Shown piece by piece: positions 1 to 6,234 of a DNA stretch of 12,465 nt. Numbering within the stretch: the first letter of the stretch is position 1; every line of letters starts with the position of its first letter. The DNA comes from Thermoleophilia bacterium. Its GTDB lineage: Bacteria > Actinomycetota > Thermoleophilia > Gaiellales > SKUG01. The position numbers were made by a program, and so were the translations under genes. A model generated the notes under the pieces. The model had not been told where the DNA came from, did not search any database, and saw nothing but the letters and a program-made list of their open reading frames with translations. The DNA lies in the NCBI GenBank assembly GCA_025964405.1, contig JAOPYW010000065.1:1-12465 (forward strand). Reading direction: 5' to 3'.

Positions 1-4
1 ATGC

Positions 5-31
5 AAAAACGACGCCCCAGAAGGGACGCCG
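5..31 (-). terminator. Candidate intrinsic terminator downstream of fliE
   Basis: Read on the minus strand, this is a 9-bp stem (two G-U pairs) closed by a UUCU loop and followed by G and five U residues (complement of A5-A9). That is the usual form of a Rho-independent terminator for leftward transcription. It lies about 180 nt past the fliE stop. The 178 nt between (32-209) hold no convincing gene: the short plus-strand ORF there lacks family features and codon bias. They contain a small CGTGC/GCACG hairpin and a repeated CGAAGGAC. It could end the flgB-flgC-fliE transcript, or a leftward RNA that begins within 32-209. Confidence 0.55.
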
Positions 32-209
32 TAGGTGCGCGAGTTCGTGCGGGTCCGCTGTGTGAAGCGCCAGTGGGCGAGCGGGAGGTGTATGCGCCGT
101 CCGCTCCTGAGGAGACGGGAAACCAAGCGAGCGAGGATGCGAAGGACTGAAGGCGTGCAACGCACGTCGAAGGACGGAGCGCCGCGGTCGCGCCGCGTTT
201 CCCGCCCCC

Positions 210-584
210 TCAGATCTGCATGCGGATGATCTCTTGGTATGCCTCGATGACCTTGTTGCGCACCTGGGTCGCCATCTGCAGGCTGACGTTCGCCTGTTCG
301 ATGCGCACCATGCTCTGTGCGACGTCGTCGACCTGTCCGGTCGCGACCGCGTTCATCTCGTTCGAGGCGGCGGTCTGCTGGGAGCTGAGTGATGAGATCT
401 TGTCGGCGAGCATCGAGGCGAAGCCGCTCGCGCTGTTGGCCTCGCCGGTCGCGCCGACCTTCGACGACTCGTCGGTGCCAGTGGCGCCCTTGGCACCACC
501 GACGTCGGTGTTGATGGAGCCCAGGCCGGCGAACGGATCGATGCCGCCGAGCCCTCCTCCGATTGATCCGATCGAGCCAGCCAT
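210..584 (-). CDS. fliE: Flagellar hook-basal body complex protein FliE
   Basis: FliE forms the junction between the MS ring (FliF) and the proximal rod of the flagellum. The 124-aa protein has a Gly-rich N-terminus (residues 2-25), a variable linker, and the conserved C-terminal helical part from about residue 65 (QTAASNEMNAVATGQ) to the end, where MATQVRNKVIEAYQEIIRMQ is the classic FliE signature (vRnKvveAYqEImrM). Length is close to the usual 100-120 aa. The ATG is preceded by GTGAGGTAG, a usable ribosome-binding site, and lies 8 nt after the flgC stop, so it is in the same operon. In many flagellated bacteria fliF follows directly. Here a gap of more than 200 nt with a terminator-like hairpin follows instead. 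Confidence 0.95.
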   Translation of the reverse strand: MAGSIGSIGGGLGGIDPFAGLGSINTDVGGAKGATGTDESSKVGATGEANSASGFASMLADKISSLSSQQTAASNEMNAVATGQVDDVAQSMVRIEQANVSLQMATQVRNKVIEAYQEIIRMQI

Positions 585-592
585 CTTCTACC

Positions 593-1030
593 TCACCGCA
601 GGATGTCGAGCGCCTTGAGCGCCATGTTCTTGGCGGCATTCATGGCCGTGACGTTCGCCTCGTAGGCGCGCGTCGCGGTCATCATGTCCACCATCTCGGT
701 GACGGGATTCACGTTCGGGTAGTACACGTACCCGTTCTCGTCCGCATCCGGGTTCGCCGGGTCGTGCACCGCACGGAGCTCCGACGGATCTTCGACGATC
801 GCAACGGCCTCGACACCGTGGAGCTGCGAGTGCGCTCCCGCGGCGTTCGAAGACGACGTGCCGGGCACGTTGTCGCTGGCCTTGAACACGACCTCGTGAC
901 GGCGGTAGGGCTTGCCGTCGGGTCCGCGCGTCGAGTTGACGTTCGCGAGGTTCTCGGAGATGACGTCCATGCGCAGGCGTTCCGCCGCGAGGCCGCTGGC
1001 CGAGATATGCATGCTGTCGAACATCCCCAT
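593..1030 (-). CDS. flgC: Flagellar basal-body rod protein FlgC
   Basis: FlgC is a proximal rod subunit exported by the flagellar type III apparatus. The 145-aa protein (family usual 130-150) starts MGMFDSMHISASGLAAERLR. It carries the rod-protein N-terminal motif ISENLANVNSTRG at residues 24-36, followed by the FlgC-typical KPYRRHEVVF. The C-terminus has GYVYYPNVNPVTEMVDMM and the amphipathic helix ending AAKNMALKALDILR, both diagnostic of FlgC. A near-perfect Shine-Dalgarno (AGGAGGTG) sits just upstream of the ATG. It lies 54 nt after flgB and 8 nt before fliE, giving the usual flgB-flgC-fliE order. Confidence 0.96.
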   Translation of the reverse strand: MGMFDSMHISASGLAAERLRMDVISENLANVNSTRGPDGKPYRRHEVVFKASDNVPGTSSSNAAGAHSQLHGVEAVAIVEDPSELRAVHDPANPDADENGYVYYPNVNPVTEMVDMMTATRAYEANVTAMNAAKNMALKALDILR

Positions 1031-1084
1031 GGTTCACCTCCTCGTGTGTGTGTCGTGTCGGGTCGAGCGGGTGGAGCGGCGCGC

Positions 1085-1462
1085 CTAGCGGCGACCGTCC
1101 GAGATCACGTACTTGAGCGTGTCGAGCTTCTTCTGCGCGAGCTGCACGAGTGCGTTGTAGCGAATGTTGTTCTCGGCGACGTAGGCCATCTCCTGGTCGA
1201 CGTCGACGCTGTTGCCGTCGGCCCGCATCGCGACCGCCTGGCTGTCGGTCTCGACCGAGGGCGCCAGCTGGTTGAGCGCAGCCGTGTCACCTGACTTCGC
1301 TGCAGCCAGTGCCTTCGAGAGCACACCGTCGAACTTCACGTCCTCGCGCTTGTAACCCGGCGTGTTGACGTTCGCGAGGTTGTTCGCGAGCACTTCCTGC
1401 CGCTTGCCAGCGGCACCCAGTGCGGCGTCGAGCGCCTTGAAGGACGTGTCGAACAGCTCCAT
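1085..1462 (-). CDS. flgB: Flagellar basal-body rod protein FlgB
   Basis: FlgB is a proximal rod subunit of the flagellum. The 125-aa product begins MELFDTSFKALDAALGAA, has the rod/hook signature LANNLANVNTPGYKRED at residues 25-41, and ends with the FlgB-type helix MAYVAENNIRYNALVQLAQ and KLDTLKYVISDGR. I chose this ATG, not the longer open frame, because the homology starts here, AAGGAAG lies 9 nt upstream, and the A of the ATG is the last base of the upstream HDOD gene's TGA. The two genes are therefore probably translationally coupled. It is followed by flgC and fliE in the same direction. Confidence 0.96.
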   Translation of the reverse strand: MELFDTSFKALDAALGAAGKRQEVLANNLANVNTPGYKREDVKFDGVLSKALAAAKSGDTAALNQLAPSVETDSQAVAMRADGNSVDVDQEMAYVAENNIRYNALVQLAQKKLDTLKYVISDGRR

Positions 1463-2334
1463 CAGATCGCTTCCTTGTAGCTGCGCTCGGGCACGAAGCC
1501 GTCGCTCTCGGCGAAGAGCCGCCTGAGGCTCTCCACGACGCGGGGAAGGTCCTTGCGCGGAATGCGGAACTCGGCCAGCGCGGATTCGCTCGGCTCGGGC
1601 TGGGCGGCCGTGACGAGGTTGCCGACACCGAGGTCGACGACCATCCAGTCGGCGAGGTGCGTGACCTGCGCGAGACCGGGCTGGAGCGTGGCGAGCGACG
1701 GGTCGTGGTGGCAGCGGATGGCTTCGCAGTGCGTGGCCGGGAAGCTCCAGGCCTCCGCGACGTACGCACCGAGCTCGGCGTGCGACCACCCCAGCACCTG
1801 CAGTTCGGCAGCCTCGTAGGTGATCCCCTGGTCGGCGGCCACGGCGAGGACCTGCGTGAACTCCTCCTTGCGGTAGACCGACAGGATGATCATGCCGAGG
1901 TCGTGCAGCAGGCCGGAGACGAATGCCTTCTCCGGGTGGATGTTGCCGCGCTTGCGCGCCAGGGCGCGGGCGGCGACGCCGACTCCCAGGCTGTGTGACC
2001 AGATCTCGTGGCGCACCTCGGTGAGTTCGTCCTCCGACTGGAAGAGCAGGTTCATCGTGGTGGCGGTGATGGCGAGCGACTTGATGGTCGAGAAACCGAG
2101 GAGCACGATGGCTTCCGGCAGCGTCTCGATCCGTCGTGCGTAGCCGTAGTAGGCGCTGTTGGCGAGCTTGAGCAGCATCGCGACGAGCGACTGGTCGGCG
2201 CTGATCAGGCCGGTCAGGTCGTTGACCGACGTGTCGGCGTTGTCGCACGACTCGATCACGGCAGGAAGCGTCTCCGACATGCTCATCGGCAGGTCGCGAA
2301 CCTCTTCCACCAGCTGTGCGATCGTGGGATGCAT
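1462..2334 (-). CDS. HDOD domain-containing protein, first gene of the rod operon
   Basis: HDOD is an HD-superfamily domain found in signalling proteins, often linked to cyclic-di-GMP, chemotaxis and stress control; most lack proven catalysis. The 290-aa product has the N-terminal HDOD pattern: LPxxM-like start, LISADQSLVAMLLKLANSAY at about 45-64, then ETLPEAIVLLGFSTIKSLAI. The HD core follows: IWSHSLGVGVAARAL, then SGLLHDLGMIIL with the HD pair kept, then GWSHAELGAYVAEAWSFP and IRCHHDP. No receiver, GGDEF or other output domain is attached. The start at 2334 is favoured by GAGGAG 6 nt upstream; 28 more open codons lie upstream but look non-coding. It overlaps flgB by one base (TGATG), so it sits at the head of the rod operon. 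The substrate or partner is not visible. Confidence 0.88.
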   Translation of the reverse strand: MHPTIAQLVEEVRDLPMSMSETLPAVIESCDNADTSVNDLTGLISADQSLVAMLLKLANSAYYGYARRIETLPEAIVLLGFSTIKSLAITATTMNLLFQSEDELTEVRHEIWSHSLGVGVAARALARKRGNIHPEKAFVSGLLHDLGMIILSVYRKEEFTQVLAVAADQGITYEAAELQVLGWSHAELGAYVAEAWSFPATHCEAIRCHHDPSLATLQPGLAQVTHLADWMVVDLGVGNLVTAAQPEPSESALAEFRIPRKDLPRVVESLRRLFAESDGFVPERSYKEAI

Positions 2335-2438
2335 GGTGCTCCTCGTACGTGGGCGACGCTTGGCAAAAACCCCGGAGAACGCAGCAATGGGCATATGCGG
2401 CGAACCGAGGTCCGTCACATACGCCCATCCATGGCTTC

Positions 2439-2471
2439 CGAGAAATCTCGTGCCGAACCCGAAGGCTCGGC
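2439..2471. repeat. Two adjacent hairpins, one with a UUCG tetraloop
   Basis: On the minus strand, GCCGAGCC-UUCG-GGUUCGGC (2471 to 2452) gives an 8-bp stem with one G-U pair and an extra-stable UUCG loop. It is followed at once by the perfect inverted repeat CGAGA-TT-TCTCG (2450 to 2439). No U-tract follows. They lie 105-137 nt upstream of the HDOD start, so they may fold in the leader of the HDOD-flgB-flgC-fliE mRNA or act as part of the terminator of the gene at 2566-2964. Confidence 0.5.
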
Positions 2472-2517
2472 GGTCCGCATCCAGCAGACCACGGTTCAGT
2501 TCGGCAGCCCCGCAACA

Positions 2518-2543
2518 TGCCTTGAACGCACTCGATCAAGGCA
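2518..2543. repeat. 8-bp perfect inverted repeat downstream of the 2566-2964 gene
   Basis: TGCCTTGA-N10-TCAAGGCA is a perfect 8-bp palindrome 22 nt past the stop of the minus-strand gene at 2566-2964. It has no U-tract, so it would be a weak or U-less terminator, or else a binding site for a dimeric regulator of the rod operon. The rest of the 231-nt intergenic region (2335-2565) shows no coding signal; its minus strand must hold the rod operon promoter, but I see no clear sigma-70 match. Confidence 0.45.
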
Positions 2544-2565
2544 GACAACTTGCAATCGCAGCGCG

Positions 2566-2964
2566 TCAGGCTGCGAGTGCGCCGCCATCATCGAAGCCCG
2601 TCTCCTCCGCGGCAGCTTCGGCTGCCTCCACGACCTCGAGCTCCTCGAACAGGTCGACCTCGGGATCGTCGTCGCTCCCCGACAGCGCATCTGCGTACGG
2701 CTCCTCGAACGCCAGGGGAGCCGACACGGGCGCGGCGGCCTCGCCTCCGGGGGCGAGCGTCTGCCAGAAGAGGCGCGAGCGGACGGCGCGCGCGTGGGCG
2801 TCGGGGGTCGTCGCCGCGTGCTCCAGCATCGACCACGTGCCCGACAGCGCGGCCAGCATGGTGTCGTCGAGTACACCGTCGAGGTGACCGATCACGTGCG
2901 TGGTGCGGCGTGCGGCGGCGTCGGAATCGTTGGGCGTGTCGAAATCGCGAGGCGTGTGAGACAT
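2566..2964 (-). CDS. Small acidic protein of unknown function, sigma-28 controlled
   Basis: I do not recognise this 132-aa product. Residues 20-70 look helical (HVIGHLDGVLDDTMLAALSG, then WSMLEHAATTPDAHARAVRS). Residues 86-127 are strongly acidic (SDDDPEVDLFEELEVVEAAE and following). There is no signal peptide, membrane segment or cysteine. I chose the ATG at 2964 (MSHTPRDF) over an in-frame ATG at 3030 because a FliA-type promoter ends 7 nt before it and would initiate RNA at or next to this ATG, leaving the upstream ATG outside the transcript. It is divergent from the HD-GYP gene and points toward the rod operon. Given the promoter, a late flagellar role (chaperone, export or regulatory partner) is possible, but that is inference. 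Confidence 0.72.
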   Translation of the reverse strand: MSHTPRDFDTPNDSDAAARRTTHVIGHLDGVLDDTMLAALSGTWSMLEHAATTPDAHARAVRSRLFWQTLAPGGEAAAPVSAPLAFEEPYADALSGSDDDPEVDLFEELEVVEAAEAAAEETGFDDGGALAA

Positions 2965-2971
2965 GTGAGGC

Positions 2972-2998
2972 TCATCGGCAGCCGTCCCCCAACCTTGA
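2972..2998 (-). promoter_or_regulatory. Sigma-28 (FliA/WhiG-type) promoter for the 2566-2964 gene
   Basis: The minus strand reads TCAAGGTT-N11-GCCGATGA. The FliA consensus is TAAAGTTT-N11-GCCGATAA, so the match is 6 of 8 in the -35 element and 7 of 8 in the -10 element, with exact spacing. The -10 element ends 7 nt before the ATG at 2964, so the predicted RNA is leaderless or almost so. This agrees with the lack of a good Shine-Dalgarno there. Confidence 0.7.
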
Positions 2999-3049
2999 AG
3001 CCCTGCCTTTTGGCGCTCGAACCTCTGCACGCGAGCCGGTGTTGGCGAC

Positions 3050-3055
3050 TAGACT
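3050..3055 (+). promoter_or_regulatory. -10 element (TAGACT) of the HD-GYP gene, predicted leaderless
   Basis: TAGACT is followed by six bases and then the ATG at 3062, placing the expected transcription start on the A of the ATG. There is no Shine-Dalgarno sequence before this gene. No clear -35 element is seen. Confidence 0.5.
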
Positions 3056-3061
3056 GCAACG

Positions 3062-4234
3062 ATGCGGCAAGTGGGGATCGACAACATCGAACCGGGGTCA
3101 GTGACGGCACGTCACGTGTACGCACCGGGTGAATACGGTGGAATCCCCCTGCTCGCGGCGAAGGTGACCATCACCGAGGGCCTGCTCAAGCGCATGGGCA
3201 AGGCCGGCATCACCTCGATCATGGTCGAGGACGAGCTCTCGGCCGGCATCGACGCGGCCCCGTCGCTGACGAACGAGACCCGGCAGCAGGCGATCACCGT
3301 GCTGCGCCAGTCGTTCGAGCAGATGGGTCGCGGCGGCTCACAGCTCCCCCCGGAACAGATCCAGGACGTCGAGTCGGTCATCTCACGCATCATCTCCGAG
3401 GTGGCGACCCGCAAGAACCTGCTCGTGAGCATGAGCGACATGAACCTGTTCGGCGGCGACCGCATGCAGCACGCGCTCGACGTGTGCGTCGTGGGTGCGG
3501 CCGTGGCCAAGCAGTTCTTCCGCGCGCACGGGTGGCGCGACTTCCGCGGCCAGCGCCGCGAGGACGGCATCGAGGACCGCATGGTCAAGCTCGGCGTCGG
3601 CATGCTGCTGCAGGACATCGGCACGCTGGCGGTACCCGACTCCATCCGCGAGAAGCGGGGCATCCTCACGGCCGAGGAGCGCGCGATCATGCAGCAGCAT
3701 CCGCTGCTCGGGCTCGAGCTGCTCGAGGGCAGCGAGCTCTCGCCGCTCACGAAGGTCACGATCGCGCAGCACCACGAGCGCTACGACGGCTCGGGCTACC
3801 CACGCGGGCTCGCGGCCGACGACATCCACGACCACGGGCAGCTCGCGGCGATCGCCGAGGCATACGTGTCGTTGTGCGACGAGACGACGTCGGATGGCGC
3901 AGCCTTCCAGCCCCACGAGGCGTACCGACTCATCCTGCAGGCGCGCAATCGACTCTTCCGGGCCGAGATCGTCGACGCGTTCGCCGAAGCGATCGCCCCC
4001 TACGGACCGGGTACCACGGTGCAGCTCTCCGACGGGCGCTACGGCATCGTGATCGGCAACAACGCCGGCGCGCCGCTCGAGCCCATCCTGCGCGTCACGC
4101 ACGACCAGGACGGGATGCGGTTCGATCCGCCCGTCGAGGTCGACCTGCGGCGCGTGGGTGGTAAGACGACGATCAAGCTGGCCACCAACGGGCTGCCCGG
4201 TGATCCCGCGATGCGGCCCGGCGCGAGCGCCTAG
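3062..4234 (+). CDS. HD-GYP domain protein with degenerate HD motif
   Basis: HD-GYP proteins are usually cyclic-di-GMP phosphodiesterases. The 390-aa product has the N-terminal module typical of the group (NIEPGSVTARHVYAPGEYGG to about residue 57), a linker with helices at 70-130, and an HD-GYP domain at about 130-315. A C-terminal extension follows (TTVQLSDGRYGIVIGNNAGA), common in HD-GYP proteins. Conserved: H137, H213 and HHERYDGSGYP (237-247). Altered: the HD pair and following Lys read LLQDIGT (Q184, D185, T188) where LLHDIGK is usual, and the late metal-binding Asp region reads AIAEAYVSLCD with Glu at 266. It may therefore bind metal or nucleotide differently, or serve as a receptor rather than an enzyme. 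It is divergent from the acidic protein gene and convergent with fapA, 27 nt apart. Confidence 0.88.
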   Translation: MRQVGIDNIEPGSVTARHVYAPGEYGGIPLLAAKVTITEGLLKRMGKAGITSIMVEDELSAGIDAAPSLTNETRQQAITVLRQSFEQMGRGGSQLPPEQIQDVESVISRIISEVATRKNLLVSMSDMNLFGGDRMQHALDVCVVGAAVAKQFFRAHGWRDFRGQRREDGIEDRMVKLGVGMLLQDIGTLAVPDSIREKRGILTAEERAIMQQHPLLGLELLEGSELSPLTKVTIAQHHERYDGSGYPRGLAADDIHDHGQLAAIAEAYVSLCDETTSDGAAFQPHEAYRLILQARNRLFRAEIVDAFAEAIAPYGPGTTVQLSDGRYGIVIGNNAGAPLEPILRVTHDQDGMRFDPPVEVDLRRVGGKTTIKLATNGLPGDPAMRPGASA

Positions 4235-4261
4235 GACGATCGTGGGAGCGCGATCGGCGGC

Positions 4262-6013
4262 TCAGGCCGCGAGCGACTCGACGTTCATCATGCCGCCGCC
4301 GTCGAAGTCGACCTTCACGTTGCTGCGGTCGGCGACGAACCTGTGCGCTCCGCCCGGACCGATGACGACGGCCCCCGCGTAGGCACGCTCCGCAGCGAGT
4401 TCACCGCCGGAGCCGAGTTGCACGACCGTCTTGGCGCCGGCGGGTGAGCCGACCTCGCGGATGCGAACCGGTCCGTGCGCGACGACCGATCCTCCGCGAA
4501 CGACCGCTTCCACGTTGGTGGCACTCAGGCCACCCCAAGCGACCACACGCGAGTTGAAGATGCCCTTGCCCGTGATCGTGACGACGCCCGTGGCCTCGGC
4601 CTCGCTCGCCTGCATGTAGCTGACCTGGAGGTCGGCGGGCTGCTCGATCGCGCGCTGGACGTCGTCGGCGAGGGCGCCGATGCCGACCAGCAGCTCCCCG
4701 AACTCCTCCGGCGTGAGCGAGATGTTGGCTGCGGTGCTCAGCTGGCGGAGCCAGTTCGCGGCGTCGTCGGCGGTGCCGTGGTGGGCGGGTCCCGCTTCGC
4801 GGAGGTCCTCGACGATCGAGGCGAGGTGCACGAGGATCTGGCGGTGGTGGCGCTCCATGACGAGCTGGATCGAGAGTCCGTGGCTGAACTCCTTGCCGCC
4901 ACGCGTCGCCACGTCGCGGAACTGGCGGGCCTGGAGCGAGGCGAGGCCGAGCGCGTGGGGCAGTTCGAGCACACGGTCGGCGATGGTGGCCGCCACGGCG
5001 CGTTCGCCGCCGGCGCGGAGCGTGCTCGACATGATCGAGCCATGCACCTCGATCGAGCCGCCCGACTCGAGGTGGGCGCGTTCGACCGTGCCCGCCACGA
5101 CGATGGAGTCGCGCGCGATCACGCGGCGGCCCTCGGTGACGTCGCCGTCGATGCGGATCGAGCCGTGGAAGGTCACGTCGCCGGTGACGGTGTCGACGGC
5201 CTCGAGCACGAGTTCGTGGCGCACCTCGACACGACCTTCGTGGTCGATGTGCGGCGCTCCATCGACCGTCGCGACGGCAAGCAAGTTGCGCTCGTCGACC
5301 GAGACCCCGGTGCCGGGGCGCAGGCGGACGTCCTTCACCGGGGCGACCCTGAGCTCCTGTCCGGTCACGTCGCGGCCGGGCACGCCCGCGCGGCTCGGGA
5401 TGCGGCGCACGAGCGGGGTGCCCTCGAGCACCCCGGCGGTGCGCAGCTGTTCGAAGTCGACGAGGTGCTCCAGCGTACCGTTGCGTCCCTCCACCGGATC
5501 GAGTCCACGCGCGACGACGTGTTCGATGCCGGTGTCGACGACTGCAGCCTCGATCGCTCGGGAATCGACTCCCCAGACGACCTCGGCGCGCTGGAGTGCT
5601 GCGGTGGCATCGGCTGCGGTCGGGGCGATCGGCTCGAGTCGATGCTCGTCGACGGTGAGACGGAGGGCTGACGTGGCGTCGGCGTCGCGCAACGTGCGGG
5701 CGACGCCCGGTGCCGGCACGACGCGTAGCGTGGCCTCCATGCGATCACGGGCCACGCTGACCGCGTACTGCGAGCTCGGCTCGGTGCGGCGCGGCGTGAC
5801 GCGCAGGGCGGCGCCGGCCGGCACGCGGCAGGTCGATCCATCCACGCGCTCGCCGAACAGGTGCACGTCGACCGCGTCGGCCGGCCAACTGAGTTCGGCA
5901 GTCCCTCCGGCCATCGGACCGTCGAGTACGCGCACCACGCCGTCGCGGACGTCGAGCTGCACGCCGGATGCGGCGTGCGCGGGTTGGGACTCGGGTGCGG
6001 GCGTGTGCGTCAC
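4262..6013 (-). CDS. fapA: FapA family (DUF342) flagellar assembly protein A-like
   Basis: FapA/DUF342 proteins occur near flagellar and motility genes; their biochemical role is poorly defined. From a GTG at 6013 the product is 583 aa. It shows a variable N-terminus, then the FapA N-domain (VVWGVDSRAIEAAVVDTGI, ARGLDPVEGRNG at 168-179, PGRDVTG at 212-218). A right-handed beta-helix with regular G/V/I repeats spans about 260-345 (TGDVTFHGSIRIDGDVTEGR). A helical insert follows (about 350-460, with ERHHRQILVHLASIVEDLRE), then a second beta-strand stretch to about 567. The open frame runs on to a TTG at 6082, but those 23 codons are A/T-rich at third positions and Lys/Arg-rich, unlike the rest, so I prefer the GTG; neither has a clear Shine-Dalgarno. 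It shares a divergent promoter region with the sigma-28 operon on the other strand. Confidence 0.86.
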   Translation of the reverse strand: MTHTPAPESQPAHAASGVQLDVRDGVVRVLDGPMAGGTAELSWPADAVDVHLFGERVDGSTCRVPAGAALRVTPRRTEPSSQYAVSVARDRMEATLRVVPAPGVARTLRDADATSALRLTVDEHRLEPIAPTAADATAALQRAEVVWGVDSRAIEAAVVDTGIEHVVARGLDPVEGRNGTLEHLVDFEQLRTAGVLEGTPLVRRIPSRAGVPGRDVTGQELRVAPVKDVRLRPGTGVSVDERNLLAVATVDGAPHIDHEGRVEVRHELVLEAVDTVTGDVTFHGSIRIDGDVTEGRRVIARDSIVVAGTVERAHLESGGSIEVHGSIMSSTLRAGGERAVAATIADRVLELPHALGLASLQARQFRDVATRGGKEFSHGLSIQLVMERHHRQILVHLASIVEDLREAGPAHHGTADDAANWLRQLSTAANISLTPEEFGELLVGIGALADDVQRAIEQPADLQVSYMQASEAEATGVVTITGKGIFNSRVVAWGGLSATNVEAVVRGGSVVAHGPVRIREVGSPAGAKTVVQLGSGGELAAERAYAGAVVIGPGGAHRFVADRSNVKVDFDGGGMMNVESLAA

Positions 6014-6180
6014 ACCTGCGGCGTCGGCACGATTCAGGCGTGACTTGAAGGCTTTTCGACCCCGTTTCCGAGATCTGTACAAATCTGCTGTTAGCCCCGC
6101 ACTGGTACGACTACGTTACGAACAATCAGGCTGGTTTCCCTACCTACCGGAATTGCACGGTTATGCGCTTGCACAGGAAG

Positions 6181-6207
6181 TAACGTTCCGCGCCGCTACG
6201 CCGATAA
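6181..6207 (+). promoter_or_regulatory. Sigma-28 (FliA/WhiG-type) promoter for the 6235 operon
   Basis: TAACGTTC-N11-GCCGATAA matches the FliA consensus TAAAGTTT-N11-GCCGATAA at 6 of 8 and 8 of 8 positions with exact spacing. RNA would start near 6213-6215, giving a leader of about 20 nt that contains GGGAGG (6224-6229), 5 nt before the ATG at 6235. It is the best promoter match in the window. Upstream, TTGCAC occurs twice in direct orientation (6153-6158 and 6169-6174), possibly an activator site. Confidence 0.8.
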
Positions 6208-6234
6208 CCGGGAAAGTGATCCTGGGAGGACCAC

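Noticed and set aside
87..180. Possible riboswitch-like segment (GGGAAACC and nearby short repeats) on the plus strand
   Set aside because: It lacks the conserved core of the cyclic-di-GMP or cyclic-di-AMP riboswitch classes as I know them, and it points into the convergent end of fliE rather than a gene start.
35..229. Short plus-strand Arg-rich ORF at the left edge
   Set aside because: Composition is that of a random GC-rich frame, it runs into the 3' end of fliE on the opposite strand, and no ribosome-binding site or family motif is seen.
2437..2453. Sigma-54-like sequence on the minus strand (GGCACG-N4-TTCT)
   Set aside because: The -12 half does not match TTGC, and sigma-54 is generally absent from Actinobacteria.
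1085..2548. Single 487-codon protein covering the HDOD region and flgB
   Set aside because: Only the last 125 codons are real (flgB). The upstream part is an out-of-frame reading of the HDOD gene, which has its own start, ribosome-binding site and stop.
4235..4270. Terminator between the HD-GYP gene and fapA
   Set aside because: Only a 5-bp GCGGC/GCCGC stem overlapping the fapA stop and short CGATCG palindromes are present; too weak to call with confidence.
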